DNA from: Anaerolinea sp.
Lineage (GTDB): Bacteria > Chloroflexota > Anaerolineae > Anaerolineales > Anaerolineaceae
Assembly (NCBI GenBank): GCA_013824385.1
Contig: PNNU01000166.1
Coordinates: 1 to 7,241 of the forward strand
Length of the DNA: 7,241 bases
Direction of reading: 5' to 3'
The position numbers and the translations under genes were made by a program. Positions 1 to 6,475 of this stretch are shown in pieces (the stretch's first letter is position 1; each line of letters begins with the position of its first letter). A model generated the notes under the pieces. It saw only the letters and a list, made by a program, of their open reading frames with translations. It searched no databases and was not told the origin of the DNA.

Positions 1-12
1 GGTTAGTTAAAA

Positions 13-672
13 ATGAAATATATCCTCTCTGCTTCAATCCTGTCTGCTGATTTTGCCCATCTACAGAATGATATTTTTGCTTGCGAAAAAGCAGGCGTTG
101 ATTGGATTCATATCGATGTCATGGATGGACATTTTGTCCCCAATTTGACCATGGGTCCATTCATCGTAGAAACATGTCGGAAAATCACAAAATTACCCCT
201 GGACTGCCACTTGATGATTGAAAAACCAGAGAATCTGCTGGATGCTTTCATTAATGCCGGCGCCTCAAACATCACCATTCACCCCGAAAATAACCCTCTA
301 ACCCTCGATACACTGGCAAAGATCAAAGCAGCCGGCTGTAGAGCTGGTATTGCCATTAATCCATCAACGCCGGTCGAAGTGATTGAGCCAATAATTGCGT
401 TTGCCGACTTGATATTGGTAATGACAGTCAATCCAGGGTATTCTGGGCAGAAATTCATGCCTGAAGTGATCGAAAAAATTGCCAGAATTTCAACCCTTGC
501 ACAGAAGTGCGAGACCCCGCCCATTATTGAAGTGGATGGCGGTATTAATACAGATAATATCGCTTTGGTCAGAGATGCAGGAGCAATTGCCTTTGTTTCT
601 GCCTCGGCAATATTCCATCATCCTGCCGGTATTACAGCCGGAATTGAAGAATTACGCGTAAGCCTTGTTTAA
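13..672 (+). CDS. rpe: Ribulose-phosphate 3-epimerase
   Basis: A cytoplasmic TIM-barrel enzyme that interconverts D-ribulose 5-phosphate and D-xylulose 5-phosphate in the pentose phosphate pathway. The 219-residue length is normal for the family. Visible motifs are ASILSADF (residues 7-14), HIDVMDGHFVPN (33-44), DCHLM (64-68), TVNPGYSGQKF (138-148) and EVDGGI (173-178). Family knowledge makes His33, Asp35, His66 and Asp175 the divalent-metal ligands, with Asp35 and Asp175 as the acid/base pair, and all four are present. One oddity: the late phosphate-binding segment, usually VAGSAIF, reads VSASAIF (195-201), a Gly-to-Ala change. The start has no clear Shine-Dalgarno sequence within the 12 nt visible upstream, so it may be translationally coupled to a gene lying to the left (rsgA would be the Bacillus-type neighbour, but it cannot be seen). 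Family identity is very secure. Confidence 0.97.
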   Translation: MKYILSASILSADFAHLQNDIFACEKAGVDWIHIDVMDGHFVPNLTMGPFIVETCRKITKLPLDCHLMIEKPENLLDAFINAGASNITIHPENNPLTLDTLAKIKAAGCRAGIAINPSTPVEVIEPIIAFADLILVMTVNPGYSGQKFMPEVIEKIARISTLAQKCETPPIIEVDGGINTDNIALVRDAGAIAFVSASAIFHHPAGITAGIEELRVSLV

Positions 673-675
673 ACA

Positions 676-714
676 AAAAATTGCGGATTGGGAACTTCAC
701 CATCCGCAATTTTT
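676..714. terminator. Bidirectional intrinsic terminator between rpe and rpmB
   Basis: A perfect 13-bp inverted repeat has arms at 676-688 and 702-714 and a 13-nt loop at 689-701. The core of the stem is TTGCGGAT/ATCCGCAA, flanked by A5 on the left and T5 on the right. Read on the plus strand, it starts 3 nt after the rpe stop and ends in a short T run. Read on the minus strand, it lies 18 nt past the rpmB stop and ends in six T, then GTTT, a better U tract. The converging gene arrangement fits one hairpin ending both transcripts. The hairpin is seen directly; the termination function is inferred. Confidence 0.88.
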
Positions 715-732
715 ATGTCAGCTGTTAAAACC

Positions 733-915
733 TTAGTTGCTTTTCACCAAAGTTCTGATGCATTTAGCGCATAGAACTTGTTGAACAGGTTGGCCATTTA
801 CAACCACTGTTACTTTTTGAAGATTCGGTTTGAACATACGATTGGTAGCTCGCTGAGAAAAACTACGATTATGACCAAATACAGTTGCCTTGCCACAAGT
901 CGCGCACTTTGCCAT
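733..915 (-). CDS. rpmB: 50S ribosomal protein L28 (bL28), zinc-binding form
   Basis: A 60-residue structural protein of the large ribosomal subunit. The N-terminus MAKCATCGK followed by HNRSFSQRATNRMFKPNLQ is the standard bL28 pattern (conserved S/H-N-x-S-x-S-x-R-x-T-x-R-x-F-x-P-N-L-Q). Two CxxC pairs, Cys4/Cys7 and Cys49/Cys52, are the ligands of the C+ (zinc-ribbon) version of L28. A Shine-Dalgarno-like AAAGGG on the minus strand (923-928) sits 7 nt upstream of the ATG at 915-913. The gene is transcribed against all its neighbours, from its own promoter at about 983-1011, and ends at the shared hairpin at 676-714. Overlapping reading frames on the opposite strand are shadows. Identity is secure. 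Confidence 0.97.
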   Translation of the reverse strand: MAKCATCGKATVFGHNRSFSQRATNRMFKPNLQKVTVVVNGQPVQQVLCAKCIRTLVKSN

Positions 916-982
916 TTTAAATCCCTTTCAGTACAACCTACTAATTTTTGGGTACAATTGATTTCATAACAAGCAACGTCGA

Positions 983-1011
983 ATTTTATCACATACCGTA
1001 TCTTTTTTCAA
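983..1011 (-). promoter_or_regulatory. Housekeeping-sigma promoter for rpmB
   Basis: On the minus strand there is a -35 box TTGAAA (1011-1006), a 17-nt spacer, and a -10 box TAAAAT (988-983). The -10 box is preceded by TGA, i.e. an extended -10 TGn. This is 4/6 and 5/6 agreement with TTGACA and TATAAT at ideal spacing. Transcription would begin near 975, giving a leader of about 60 nt before the rpmB ATG. The boxes are seen directly; activity is inferred. Confidence 0.7.
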
Positions 1012-1030
1012 GAAAGAATGTTATAAACAC

Positions 1031-1035
1031 AAGGA
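1031..1035 (+). promoter_or_regulatory. Ribosome binding site of the Asp23 gene
   Basis: AAGGA lies 7 nt before the ATG at 1043, which supports that start. I could not find a convincing plus-strand promoter in the rest of the 916-1042 gap. TACAAT at 953-958 lacks a properly spaced -35, and TTGATT (958-963) with TTTTAT (984-989) has a 20-nt spacer. Confidence 0.6.
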
Positions 1036-1042
1036 AAAACAT

Positions 1043-1399
1043 ATGAACTCTGCCGAGAATACCTTAGGAAGTATATACATCTCACATCGGGCCATCGCTG
1101 CTATTGCCTATCAATCAGCTCTTACATCTTATGGAATCGTAGGGTTGGCTGATAAGAATTTTGCCCAAAGCCTCTCCAATGCTCTTGTAAAAGACCCTAT
1201 TCACGGTGTCGAAATTGCATTTAATGGCCTTGACGTTAATATTGATATCTTTGTGATCGTTGAATACGGCACCCGAATTAAATCAGTGGCTTCAAGTGTT
1301 TCTGAAAATGTAAAATATCAGGTTGAAAACACAACAGGCTTATCTGTGGATCAGGTAAACGTCCATGTGCGCGGATTGCGCATTAGTAACCCTGATTAA
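1043..1399 (+). CDS. Asp23/Gls24 family envelope stress protein (YloU-like)
   Basis: A 118-residue protein of the Asp23/Gls24 (DUF322, COG1302) family. Family landmarks are in order: GSIYISHRAIAAIA (residues 9-22, matching the usual G-x-I-x-I-s-x-x-V-i-x-x-I-A), GIVGLAD (31-37), a middle strand GVEIAFNGLDVNIDIFVIVEYG (55-76), the helix IKSVASSVSENV (79-90) and the closing TGLSVDQVNVHVRGL (98-112). No signal peptide or membrane segment is visible, and no charged low-complexity tail. In Staphylococcus, Asp23 is anchored near the membrane through a partner and its loss induces cell-wall stress genes; the role of YloU-type paralogues next to fakA is not settled. It is probably the first gene of the rightward cluster, 28 nt ahead of the kinase gene. 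This position matches yloU in Bacillus. The family call is secure; the function is not. Confidence 0.92.
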   Translation: MNSAENTLGSIYISHRAIAAIAYQSALTSYGIVGLADKNFAQSLSNALVKDPIHGVEIAFNGLDVNIDIFVIVEYGTRIKSVASSVSENVKYQVENTTGLSVDQVNVHVRGLRISNPD

Positions 1400-1427
1400 T
1401 CCCAAACCTTATCCCTAAAAAAACCAC

Positions 1428-3110
1428 ATGACAATTACCTCTCTTGAAACGAGTACAAAAGTGACCGATTCTAAAAAACCCATTACATCAATTGAAGGTC
1501 AAAAATTAAAGAAACTTCTTGAAGCTTCGCTTTCATGGCTTAAAGCAAATCAGCAACTGGTTAATTCCTTGAATGTTTTCCCAGTTCCAGATGGTGATAC
1601 TGGTACAAATATGCTTTTAACTATGCAGGCAGCATTCAATGAGGTATCTAGTTCAACTGAGACGAATATTGGTAAGATGGCGAAAGATATTGCACAAGGC
1701 GCCTTGATGGGAGCCAGGGGAAATTCTGGTGTCATTCTTTCACAAATTTGGCGTGGATTTGCCCGCGCCCTTGATAGTCTGCCAGAAATGGATCATGAAA
1801 TCTTCGCCAGAGCCCTAAGTGAAAGCCGCAATACAGCATATAAAGGTGTGGTTCGTCCAGTTGAAGGCACCATTCTCACTGTTATCAAAGACATCTCCAT
1901 TGCCGTTGAAAACGCTTCAGCTCGCACAAATGACCTTGGTGAATTGCTAAAAATCGCTGTCAATGCTGCAGATGAATCTGTAAAATTTACCCCCGAATTA
2001 TTACCCATTTTAAAATCCGCCGGTGTGGTTGATTCAGGCGGTAAAGGGTTATTTTTCATCCTTGAAGGTATGTACCGTTTTACCCAGGGACAAGCCATCG
2101 ATGCTTCTGCAGTCTTAATCCAACCTTTAGCAAACATGGATCTTTCAGATTCCATGGATGAAGTAGAAGAAGGACAGGATGTTGAAGTAGTGATTGATTT
2201 TTCAACCAAAGAAGCCTTGAATCTCGAAAATTTTTACGAAAAATTGTCTGAAATCGGAACTTCCGTGCAGGTTGGTGAAGGCGACGGTATGTACCGGATG
2301 CACATCCATGTTGAAGCTGCCAAAAGTCACGAGCCTTTAAATTATATTTCAACCATTGGCTCCTGGTCCAAGGTCGCCATGGAAAACCTGCAATTACAAA
2401 TGGACAAATCAAAACAAAAACCAAAAAGTTATAAGCTGAACGATTTTCAAGAAGGCAATATTGCAGTTGTAGCTGTTTCGCCTGGTTTGGGAATTTCCCG
2501 CATCCTGGCCAGCCTGGGTGTTGCTGCCATCATTGAAGGTGGTCAAACCATGAATCCCAGCACTGAAGAGATTCTTAAAGCGTTTGAAGATCTGCCAACA
2601 AACAACATAATCATCCTGCCTAACAATAAAAACATCATTTTAGCTGCAAATACAGCTAAATCTGTCAGCGTAAAGAACGTATTTGTAATTGAATCCAAAA
2701 CCATTCCACAAGGTCTTTCTGCCATGCTTCGTCTTGATCCTGAAGGCGATATTAGCAAAATTGCAGCCGATATGGCCGAAGCACTCGCTGAAGTGGATAC
2801 CTGTGAAATCACAACCGCCACTCGTACTGTTGAACTTAATGGGGTTGAAGTGCAAGTTGGCAAGATTATCGGCCTCTTGAACGGAAAATTGTTGGTTTCG
2901 GGTGACTCAGTCAAAGAAGCCTGTACCATGCTCCTCAAAAAAGCGGATATGTCTGCACGAGAGAGAATTACTCTCTTTTATGGTGAAAACATAAAACTAA
3001 ATGATGTTGAAGAGATAAGCACTTACCTTTCCCAACTCTATCCAGATCATGAAATCGAAGTGCACGAAGGTGGACAACCCCACTATCAACTGATCATTTC
3101 TCTCGAGTGA
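1428..3110 (+). CDS. fakA: FakA/YloV-type DAK2-domain kinase (probable fatty acid kinase)
   Basis: A 560-residue cytoplasmic protein with the three-part FakA plan. The N-terminal DhaL/DAK2 ATP-binding domain (about 22-225) carries NVFPVPDGDTGTNM (49-62; Asp55 and Asp57 are the expected Mg/ATP ligands), GARGNSG (95-101) and DSGGKG (202-207). The middle domain (about 250-325) has the strand MHIHVEA (291-297). The C-terminal FakA domain (about 342-560) has GGQTMNPS (371-378) and PNNKN (398-402). FakA phosphorylates fatty acids presented by a FakB (DegV-family) partner, giving acyl-phosphate for phospholipid synthesis; a DegV-family gene follows at once. The first 20 residues are an unconserved, polar extension. 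The ATG has no Shine-Dalgarno sequence, but an in-frame stop at 1416-1418 excludes a longer form, and GTG at 1461 is a weaker alternative. The Cys expected in the middle domain (YCTE-like motif) is not evident. The family is secure; the substrate is inferred. Confidence 0.93.
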   Translation: MTITSLETSTKVTDSKKPITSIEGQKLKKLLEASLSWLKANQQLVNSLNVFPVPDGDTGTNMLLTMQAAFNEVSSSTETNIGKMAKDIAQGALMGARGNSGVILSQIWRGFARALDSLPEMDHEIFARALSESRNTAYKGVVRPVEGTILTVIKDISIAVENASARTNDLGELLKIAVNAADESVKFTPELLPILKSAGVVDSGGKGLFFILEGMYRFTQGQAIDASAVLIQPLANMDLSDSMDEVEEGQDVEVVIDFSTKEALNLENFYEKLSEIGTSVQVGEGDGMYRMHIHVEAAKSHEPLNYISTIGSWSKVAMENLQLQMDKSKQKPKSYKLNDFQEGNIAVVAVSPGLGISRILASLGVAAIIEGGQTMNPSTEEILKAFEDLPTNNIIILPNNKNIILAANTAKSVSVKNVFVIESKTIPQGLSAMLRLDPEGDISKIAADMAEALAEVDTCEITTATRTVELNGVEVQVGKIIGLLNGKLLVSGDSVKEACTMLLKKADMSARERITLFYGENIKLNDVEEISTYLSQLYPDHEIEVHEGGQPHYQLIISLE

Positions 3111-3115
3111 GTTTT

Positions 3116-3967
3116 ATGTCATCAAGTTGTATCATCGCTGACAACGCCGCACAGTTTACCAGGGTTAACTTCCCAGAGTATATTTGCCTCCGTTTTATCA
3201 ACTTTAAAACGGAGTATTCTTTTGTTAATTCCAAAGAGAAACCTCAAATTGGCGCTCAGGATTTTCCCAAATATTTAAAGCTAAACCAAACCCCGGTTGT
3301 TAAAGTTCCTGATTGCGATGAGGTTCGAGACATTATTGAAAACAGTGTTAATCATTTTGATGACGTTTACATAATTCTTCATTCTAAAGAGATAAATCCA
3401 GTTTATAACTTGATTCTTGATCTGCTCAATAAAATTAGAGGGCGCGCCTCGGTTCACCTTATCGACAGCCAGACTTTATCCATTGGTCAGGGGTTTCTTG
3501 TTCAATCTGCGGTTGATTTAATATCCAAAAATATTAATGGAAATCAAATTGAAGAAACCCTGCGTGAGCAGGTTCCACATATTTACACCTTGCTCTGCAC
3601 ACCAGGATTATCCTATTTGCACAACGCAGGTTTTATTGACAAGGGCCAGGGAGTGGTTGGGGAAATGCTCTCACTTTTGCCAGTATTCAGTCTTGAAGAT
3701 GGGAAATTTACGCCCATAGATAAAATGAAAAACAATCATGGGGTGATCGAATATTTTATCGAATACATTGATGAATTTGATGATCTGTTTCAGGTTTCTT
3801 TTCTACAATCGACACCACCTGCCATTCAAGAAGCTAAATTAATTAAGCAATACCTGGAAGAAAACTATCCAAATACAACTTACACCGAACATCCTCATAA
3901 TAATTACCTGGCATCCTTGATCGGGCCTAAAGGATTTGGTCTGGTGGTCATCGAAAAAACCAATTAA
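3116..3967 (+). CDS. Divergent DegV-family (FakB-like) protein
   Basis: A 283-residue protein of normal DegV length, recognised from the C-terminal half: LIDSQTLSIGQGFLV (residues 115-129, the DS...G helix), LSYLHNAGFIDKGQGVVGEMLSLLPVFSLEDGKFTP (165-200, the LxYLxxGGRIxK...KPIL...dGk region) and LIGPKGFGLVV (268-278, the GPG end). DegV proteins of the FakB type hold a fatty acid for FakA, which is encoded directly upstream. However, the usual signatures are eroded: TDSTA is ADNAA (8-12), TSQP is VKVP (63-66), SSxLSGTY is HSKEINPVY (89-97), GGRI is AGFI (171-174), and the His before GPG is Leu268. The bound ligand is therefore uncertain. I chose ATG 3116. GTG 3107 would add three residues and give a 4-nt GTGA overlap with the kinase stop, so it is a real alternative; both imply coupling. 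The family is likely; the function is open. Confidence 0.85.
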   Translation: MSSSCIIADNAAQFTRVNFPEYICLRFINFKTEYSFVNSKEKPQIGAQDFPKYLKLNQTPVVKVPDCDEVRDIIENSVNHFDDVYIILHSKEINPVYNLILDLLNKIRGRASVHLIDSQTLSIGQGFLVQSAVDLISKNINGNQIEETLREQVPHIYTLLCTPGLSYLHNAGFIDKGQGVVGEMLSLLPVFSLEDGKFTPIDKMKNNHGVIEYFIEYIDEFDDLFQVSFLQSTPPAIQEAKLIKQYLEENYPNTTYTEHPHNNYLASLIGPKGFGLVVIEKTN

Positions 3968-4003
3968 CTCCTTCACCATAAAATGGATTTGCAGTCTTTA
4001 GGG

Positions 4004-4009
4004 TAAAAT
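4004..4009 (+). promoter_or_regulatory. Possible -10 box immediately before recG
   Basis: TAAAAT ends 6 nt before the recG ATG, so a transcript started here would be leaderless or nearly so. The expected -35 position (about 3981-3986, AAATGG) does not match TTGACA. The 48-nt gap between the DegV gene and recG shows no terminator hairpin, so read-through from upstream is at least as likely. AGGG at 4000-4003 is a poor ribosome site, 12 nt from the ATG. Confidence 0.22.
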
Positions 4010-4015
4010 ATACGC

Positions 4016-6469
4016 ATGCCGATTTCATTGGACAAAATCCGTAAAATTCTTCAATTGGAAGTACAAAACAAGTACGCCAACCGAGCCATTATCGGCGGTC
4101 TTGAAAAGTTTTTGCCAGCCCTTCGCCCTGAATTAAATAACGAAGGTGTGTCTGAAGAATTAAAATCCAAAATTGAAACTTTCTTTTCCAAATACAGTCG
4201 ATCTTCAGTTGAAGAGCGCGAACAATCCATAAATGTTCTTTTTCAGCTGATTGGCGGCGATAAACCCGCTCAACAAGAGTCCAGGCAGGGAACCTCGGTT
4301 CCACAGCACCCTTTCCCCAATCGGAATGGTGAGCCAAGGTATTCTGCTCCGGTTCATACGACGCCGCCACCCAAACCCACCCTCGGATTAACCGCCCCGC
4401 TGCACCTTCTCAACAAAATTGGAATGAGCCGAGCAGCAGATTTTAAAAATCTTGGCGTTAATACCATTGGTGATTTGTTGTACTTCTTCCCCCGTCGTCA
4501 TGATGATTATTCGACCCTAAAAACAATTAACCACCTTGAATATGATGATGTTCTTACCATCATCGCCACAGTGCAAAGCGTCTTGGTAACAAAAATCCGC
4601 AATCGTGAACTTTCTCGTGTTGAGGTTGTTGTCAGTGACGGTACGGGTTTCCTGCGACTCTCTTTCTTTAGGGGCAGTAAATATGCCCAAAACTTCGCCA
4701 ACCAGTTTCAGCACGGCAAACAGTTGGTAATCTCTGGCAAGGTCGAACCCTACCTCGGCCGCAAACAAATGAACGACCCCAGTTTCGAAGAACTGGACCA
4801 GAGCCACCTCAGCACAAATGGCATTATTCCGGTTTATCCGCTGACTGCCGGTTTGTCTCAGAAAATTGTCCGTACCGCGGTTAATGAAGCAGTAAGTTTC
4901 TATGCCAATCGCGTAACGGATTTTCTGCCGCCATCCATCCGCACTAAAGCGAATATCACAGACCTGAACACAGCATTGAGCCAGATCCATTATCCGAAAA
5001 GTCACGAAGCTCTGCTTACCGCACAGCGCCGTCTTGCTTTCGATGAGATTTTCCTGCTCCAATTGGGAGTATTGCAGCAAAAAAAGTCTTGGGTCACTCA
5101 AAATGCTGAAAAATTTAAACTTGAATCTACGAAGATCAAACAATTGGTTGAATCGCTTCCATTTCAATTGACAGGTGCGCAGCAAAAAACATTTGCTGAG
5201 GTTCAAAAAGACCTTGCAAGTGGAAGCCCGATGAACCGATTGCTGCAGGGTGATGTGGGTTCAGGCAAGACCATTATTGCCGCCCTGGCAGCCGCCATTG
5301 TGGTGCTTAAAGGCGGACAAGCCGTCATCATGGCCCCCACAGGTATCCTCGCAGAACAGCATTATCGATCCATGCAAAAATTTTTGGCCGATGAAGCCAA
5401 CCCTGATTCGCCATTGAAAAGCAGCGAAATTTATCTGCTCACAGGCGACACCAACGCCAAAGATCGAGAAACGATCAAACAAGGGCTGCTGGAAGGCACG
5501 ATTAAACTGGTTATTGGCACCCATGCCTTGATAGAAGATCCGATTCAATTTAAGAACTTACAATTTGCGGTCATTGATGAACAGCACCGTTTTGGTGTAG
5601 CTCAAAGGGCTGCTTTACGCAAAAAAGGCACCAATCCCCATCTACTAGTGATGACCGCCACTCCCATCCCTCGGTCTTTGGCGCTTACCCTCTACGGCGA
5701 CCTTGAGCTTTCGATCATGGATGAAATGCCCGTTGGCAGAAAACCGGTTAAGACTTACGTCCTCAGTCCCCTTGAACGTGAGCGCGCTTACCAACTCGTC
5801 AGAAACAACATCGAAACCGGTCACCAGGCTTTCATCGTTTATCCACTCATTGATCAGGGCGAAAATGATGAAGTCAAAGCCGCAGTAGATGACCATGACC
5901 TTCTGCAAAAAGAGATTTTCCCTGATCTAAAAGTCGGTTTGCTGCACGGAAAAATGACCCCGGATGAAAAAGAATCTGTCATGAAATCCTTTAGAAATAA
6001 GGAATTTCAAATCCTTGTTTCTACAACAGTCATTGAGGTCGGCGTGGATATCCCCAACGCTGCGGTGATGATGATTGAAGGCGCCAATCGTTTTGGTTTG
6101 GCTCAGCTGCATCAATTACGCGGCCGGGTCGGACGGGGCGACGATCAGTCCATCTGTGTACTCATCCCCGAGACGGAAGACTCCCTTGAAAATGAACGCC
6201 TTAAAGTGATGACCGAAACCAACGATGGTTTTGTACTCGCCGAAAAAGATTTGCAGCAGCGCGGTCCCGGTGACTTTATCGGTTACCGCCAATCTGGTTT
6301 TGCAGATTTACGCATGGCACGCATTACCGATATCCGTTTAATCGAATTGGCCCGCAGTGTTGCAGAAGAATTATTTGCCGCTGATCCAACTCTTTCAAAC
6401 CCCGAAAATGCATTATTATTAGGTAAAGTATCTGAATTTTGGCATTCTGAAAATAGTGATATGAGTTAG
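4016..6469 (+). CDS. recG: ATP-dependent DNA helicase RecG
   Basis: An 817-residue superfamily 2 helicase that regresses stalled replication forks and branch-migrates Holliday junctions and R-loops. Domains in order: an N-terminal helical extension (about 1-80), a Pro/Gln-rich linker (about 84-125), the wedge/OB region starting at APLHLLNKIG with DLLYFFPRRHDDY (153-165), and the helicase core. The core shows Walker A GDVGSGKT (412-419), the DEQH box (521-524), TATPIPR (547-553) and motif VI QLRGRVGRG (700-708). The TRG region, LAEKDLQQRGPGDFIGYRQSG (741-761), couples ATP hydrolysis to movement on DNA. E. coli RecG is 693 residues, so this is a long form. The extension is of the kind known from Thermotoga and many non-proteobacterial RecGs. 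All catalytic motifs are intact. The gene ends 6 nt before the coaD ATG, and its stop codon overlaps the coaD ribosome site. Identity is very secure. Confidence 0.97.
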   Translation: MPISLDKIRKILQLEVQNKYANRAIIGGLEKFLPALRPELNNEGVSEELKSKIETFFSKYSRSSVEEREQSINVLFQLIGGDKPAQQESRQGTSVPQHPFPNRNGEPRYSAPVHTTPPPKPTLGLTAPLHLLNKIGMSRAADFKNLGVNTIGDLLYFFPRRHDDYSTLKTINHLEYDDVLTIIATVQSVLVTKIRNRELSRVEVVVSDGTGFLRLSFFRGSKYAQNFANQFQHGKQLVISGKVEPYLGRKQMNDPSFEELDQSHLSTNGIIPVYPLTAGLSQKIVRTAVNEAVSFYANRVTDFLPPSIRTKANITDLNTALSQIHYPKSHEALLTAQRRLAFDEIFLLQLGVLQQKKSWVTQNAEKFKLESTKIKQLVESLPFQLTGAQQKTFAEVQKDLASGSPMNRLLQGDVGSGKTIIAALAAAIVVLKGGQAVIMAPTGILAEQHYRSMQKFLADEANPDSPLKSSEIYLLTGDTNAKDRETIKQGLLEGTIKLVIGTHALIEDPIQFKNLQFAVIDEQHRFGVAQRAALRKKGTNPHLLVMTATPIPRSLALTLYGDLELSIMDEMPVGRKPVKTYVLSPLERERAYQLVRNNIETGHQAFIVYPLIDQGENDEVKAAVDDHDLLQKEIFPDLKVGLLHGKMTPDEKESVMKSFRNKEFQILVSTTVIEVGVDIPNAAVMMIEGANRFGLAQLHQLRGRVGRGDDQSICVLIPETEDSLENERLKVMTETNDGFVLAEKDLQQRGPGDFIGYRQSGFADLRMARITDIRLIELARSVAEELFAADPTLSNPENALLLGKVSEFWHSENSDMS

Positions 6470-6472
6470 GAG
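6468..6472 (+). promoter_or_regulatory. coaD ribosome binding site overlapping the recG stop
   Basis: AGGAG begins at the second base of the recG TAG stop (6467-6469) and lies only 3 nt before the coaD ATG (6476). This spacing is shorter than the usual 5-9 nt. The overlap suggests that ribosomes finishing recG help start coaD. Confidence 0.55.
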
Positions 6473-6475
6473 CAA

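Noticed and set aside
778..992. Small open frames overlapping rpmB on both strands
   Set aside because: L28 explains the region fully. The alternatives lack ribosome sites and homology.
916..1042. A cis-acting ribosomal-protein leader or riboswitch in the rpmB/asp23 gap
   Set aside because: The rpmB leader would be only about 60 nt and I see no stable multi-stem structure or known riboswitch core. The promoter and ribosome sites account for the visible signals.
1793..2209. Minus-strand open frames within the fakA gene (also 2080-2424 and 2543-2938)
   Set aside because: They are antisense shadows of a well-conserved coding sequence, with low-complexity Ser/Phe-rich translations.
3107..3115. 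GTG at 3107 as the start of the DegV gene
   Set aside because: It gives a typical 4-nt overlap but has no ribosome site and adds only three residues. ATG 3116 is preferred, though not proven.
4517..5206. A 229-codon open frame on the minus strand inside recG
   Set aside because: It lies wholly within a clearly coding helicase gene, its translation has no recognisable domain, and no ribosome site supports it.
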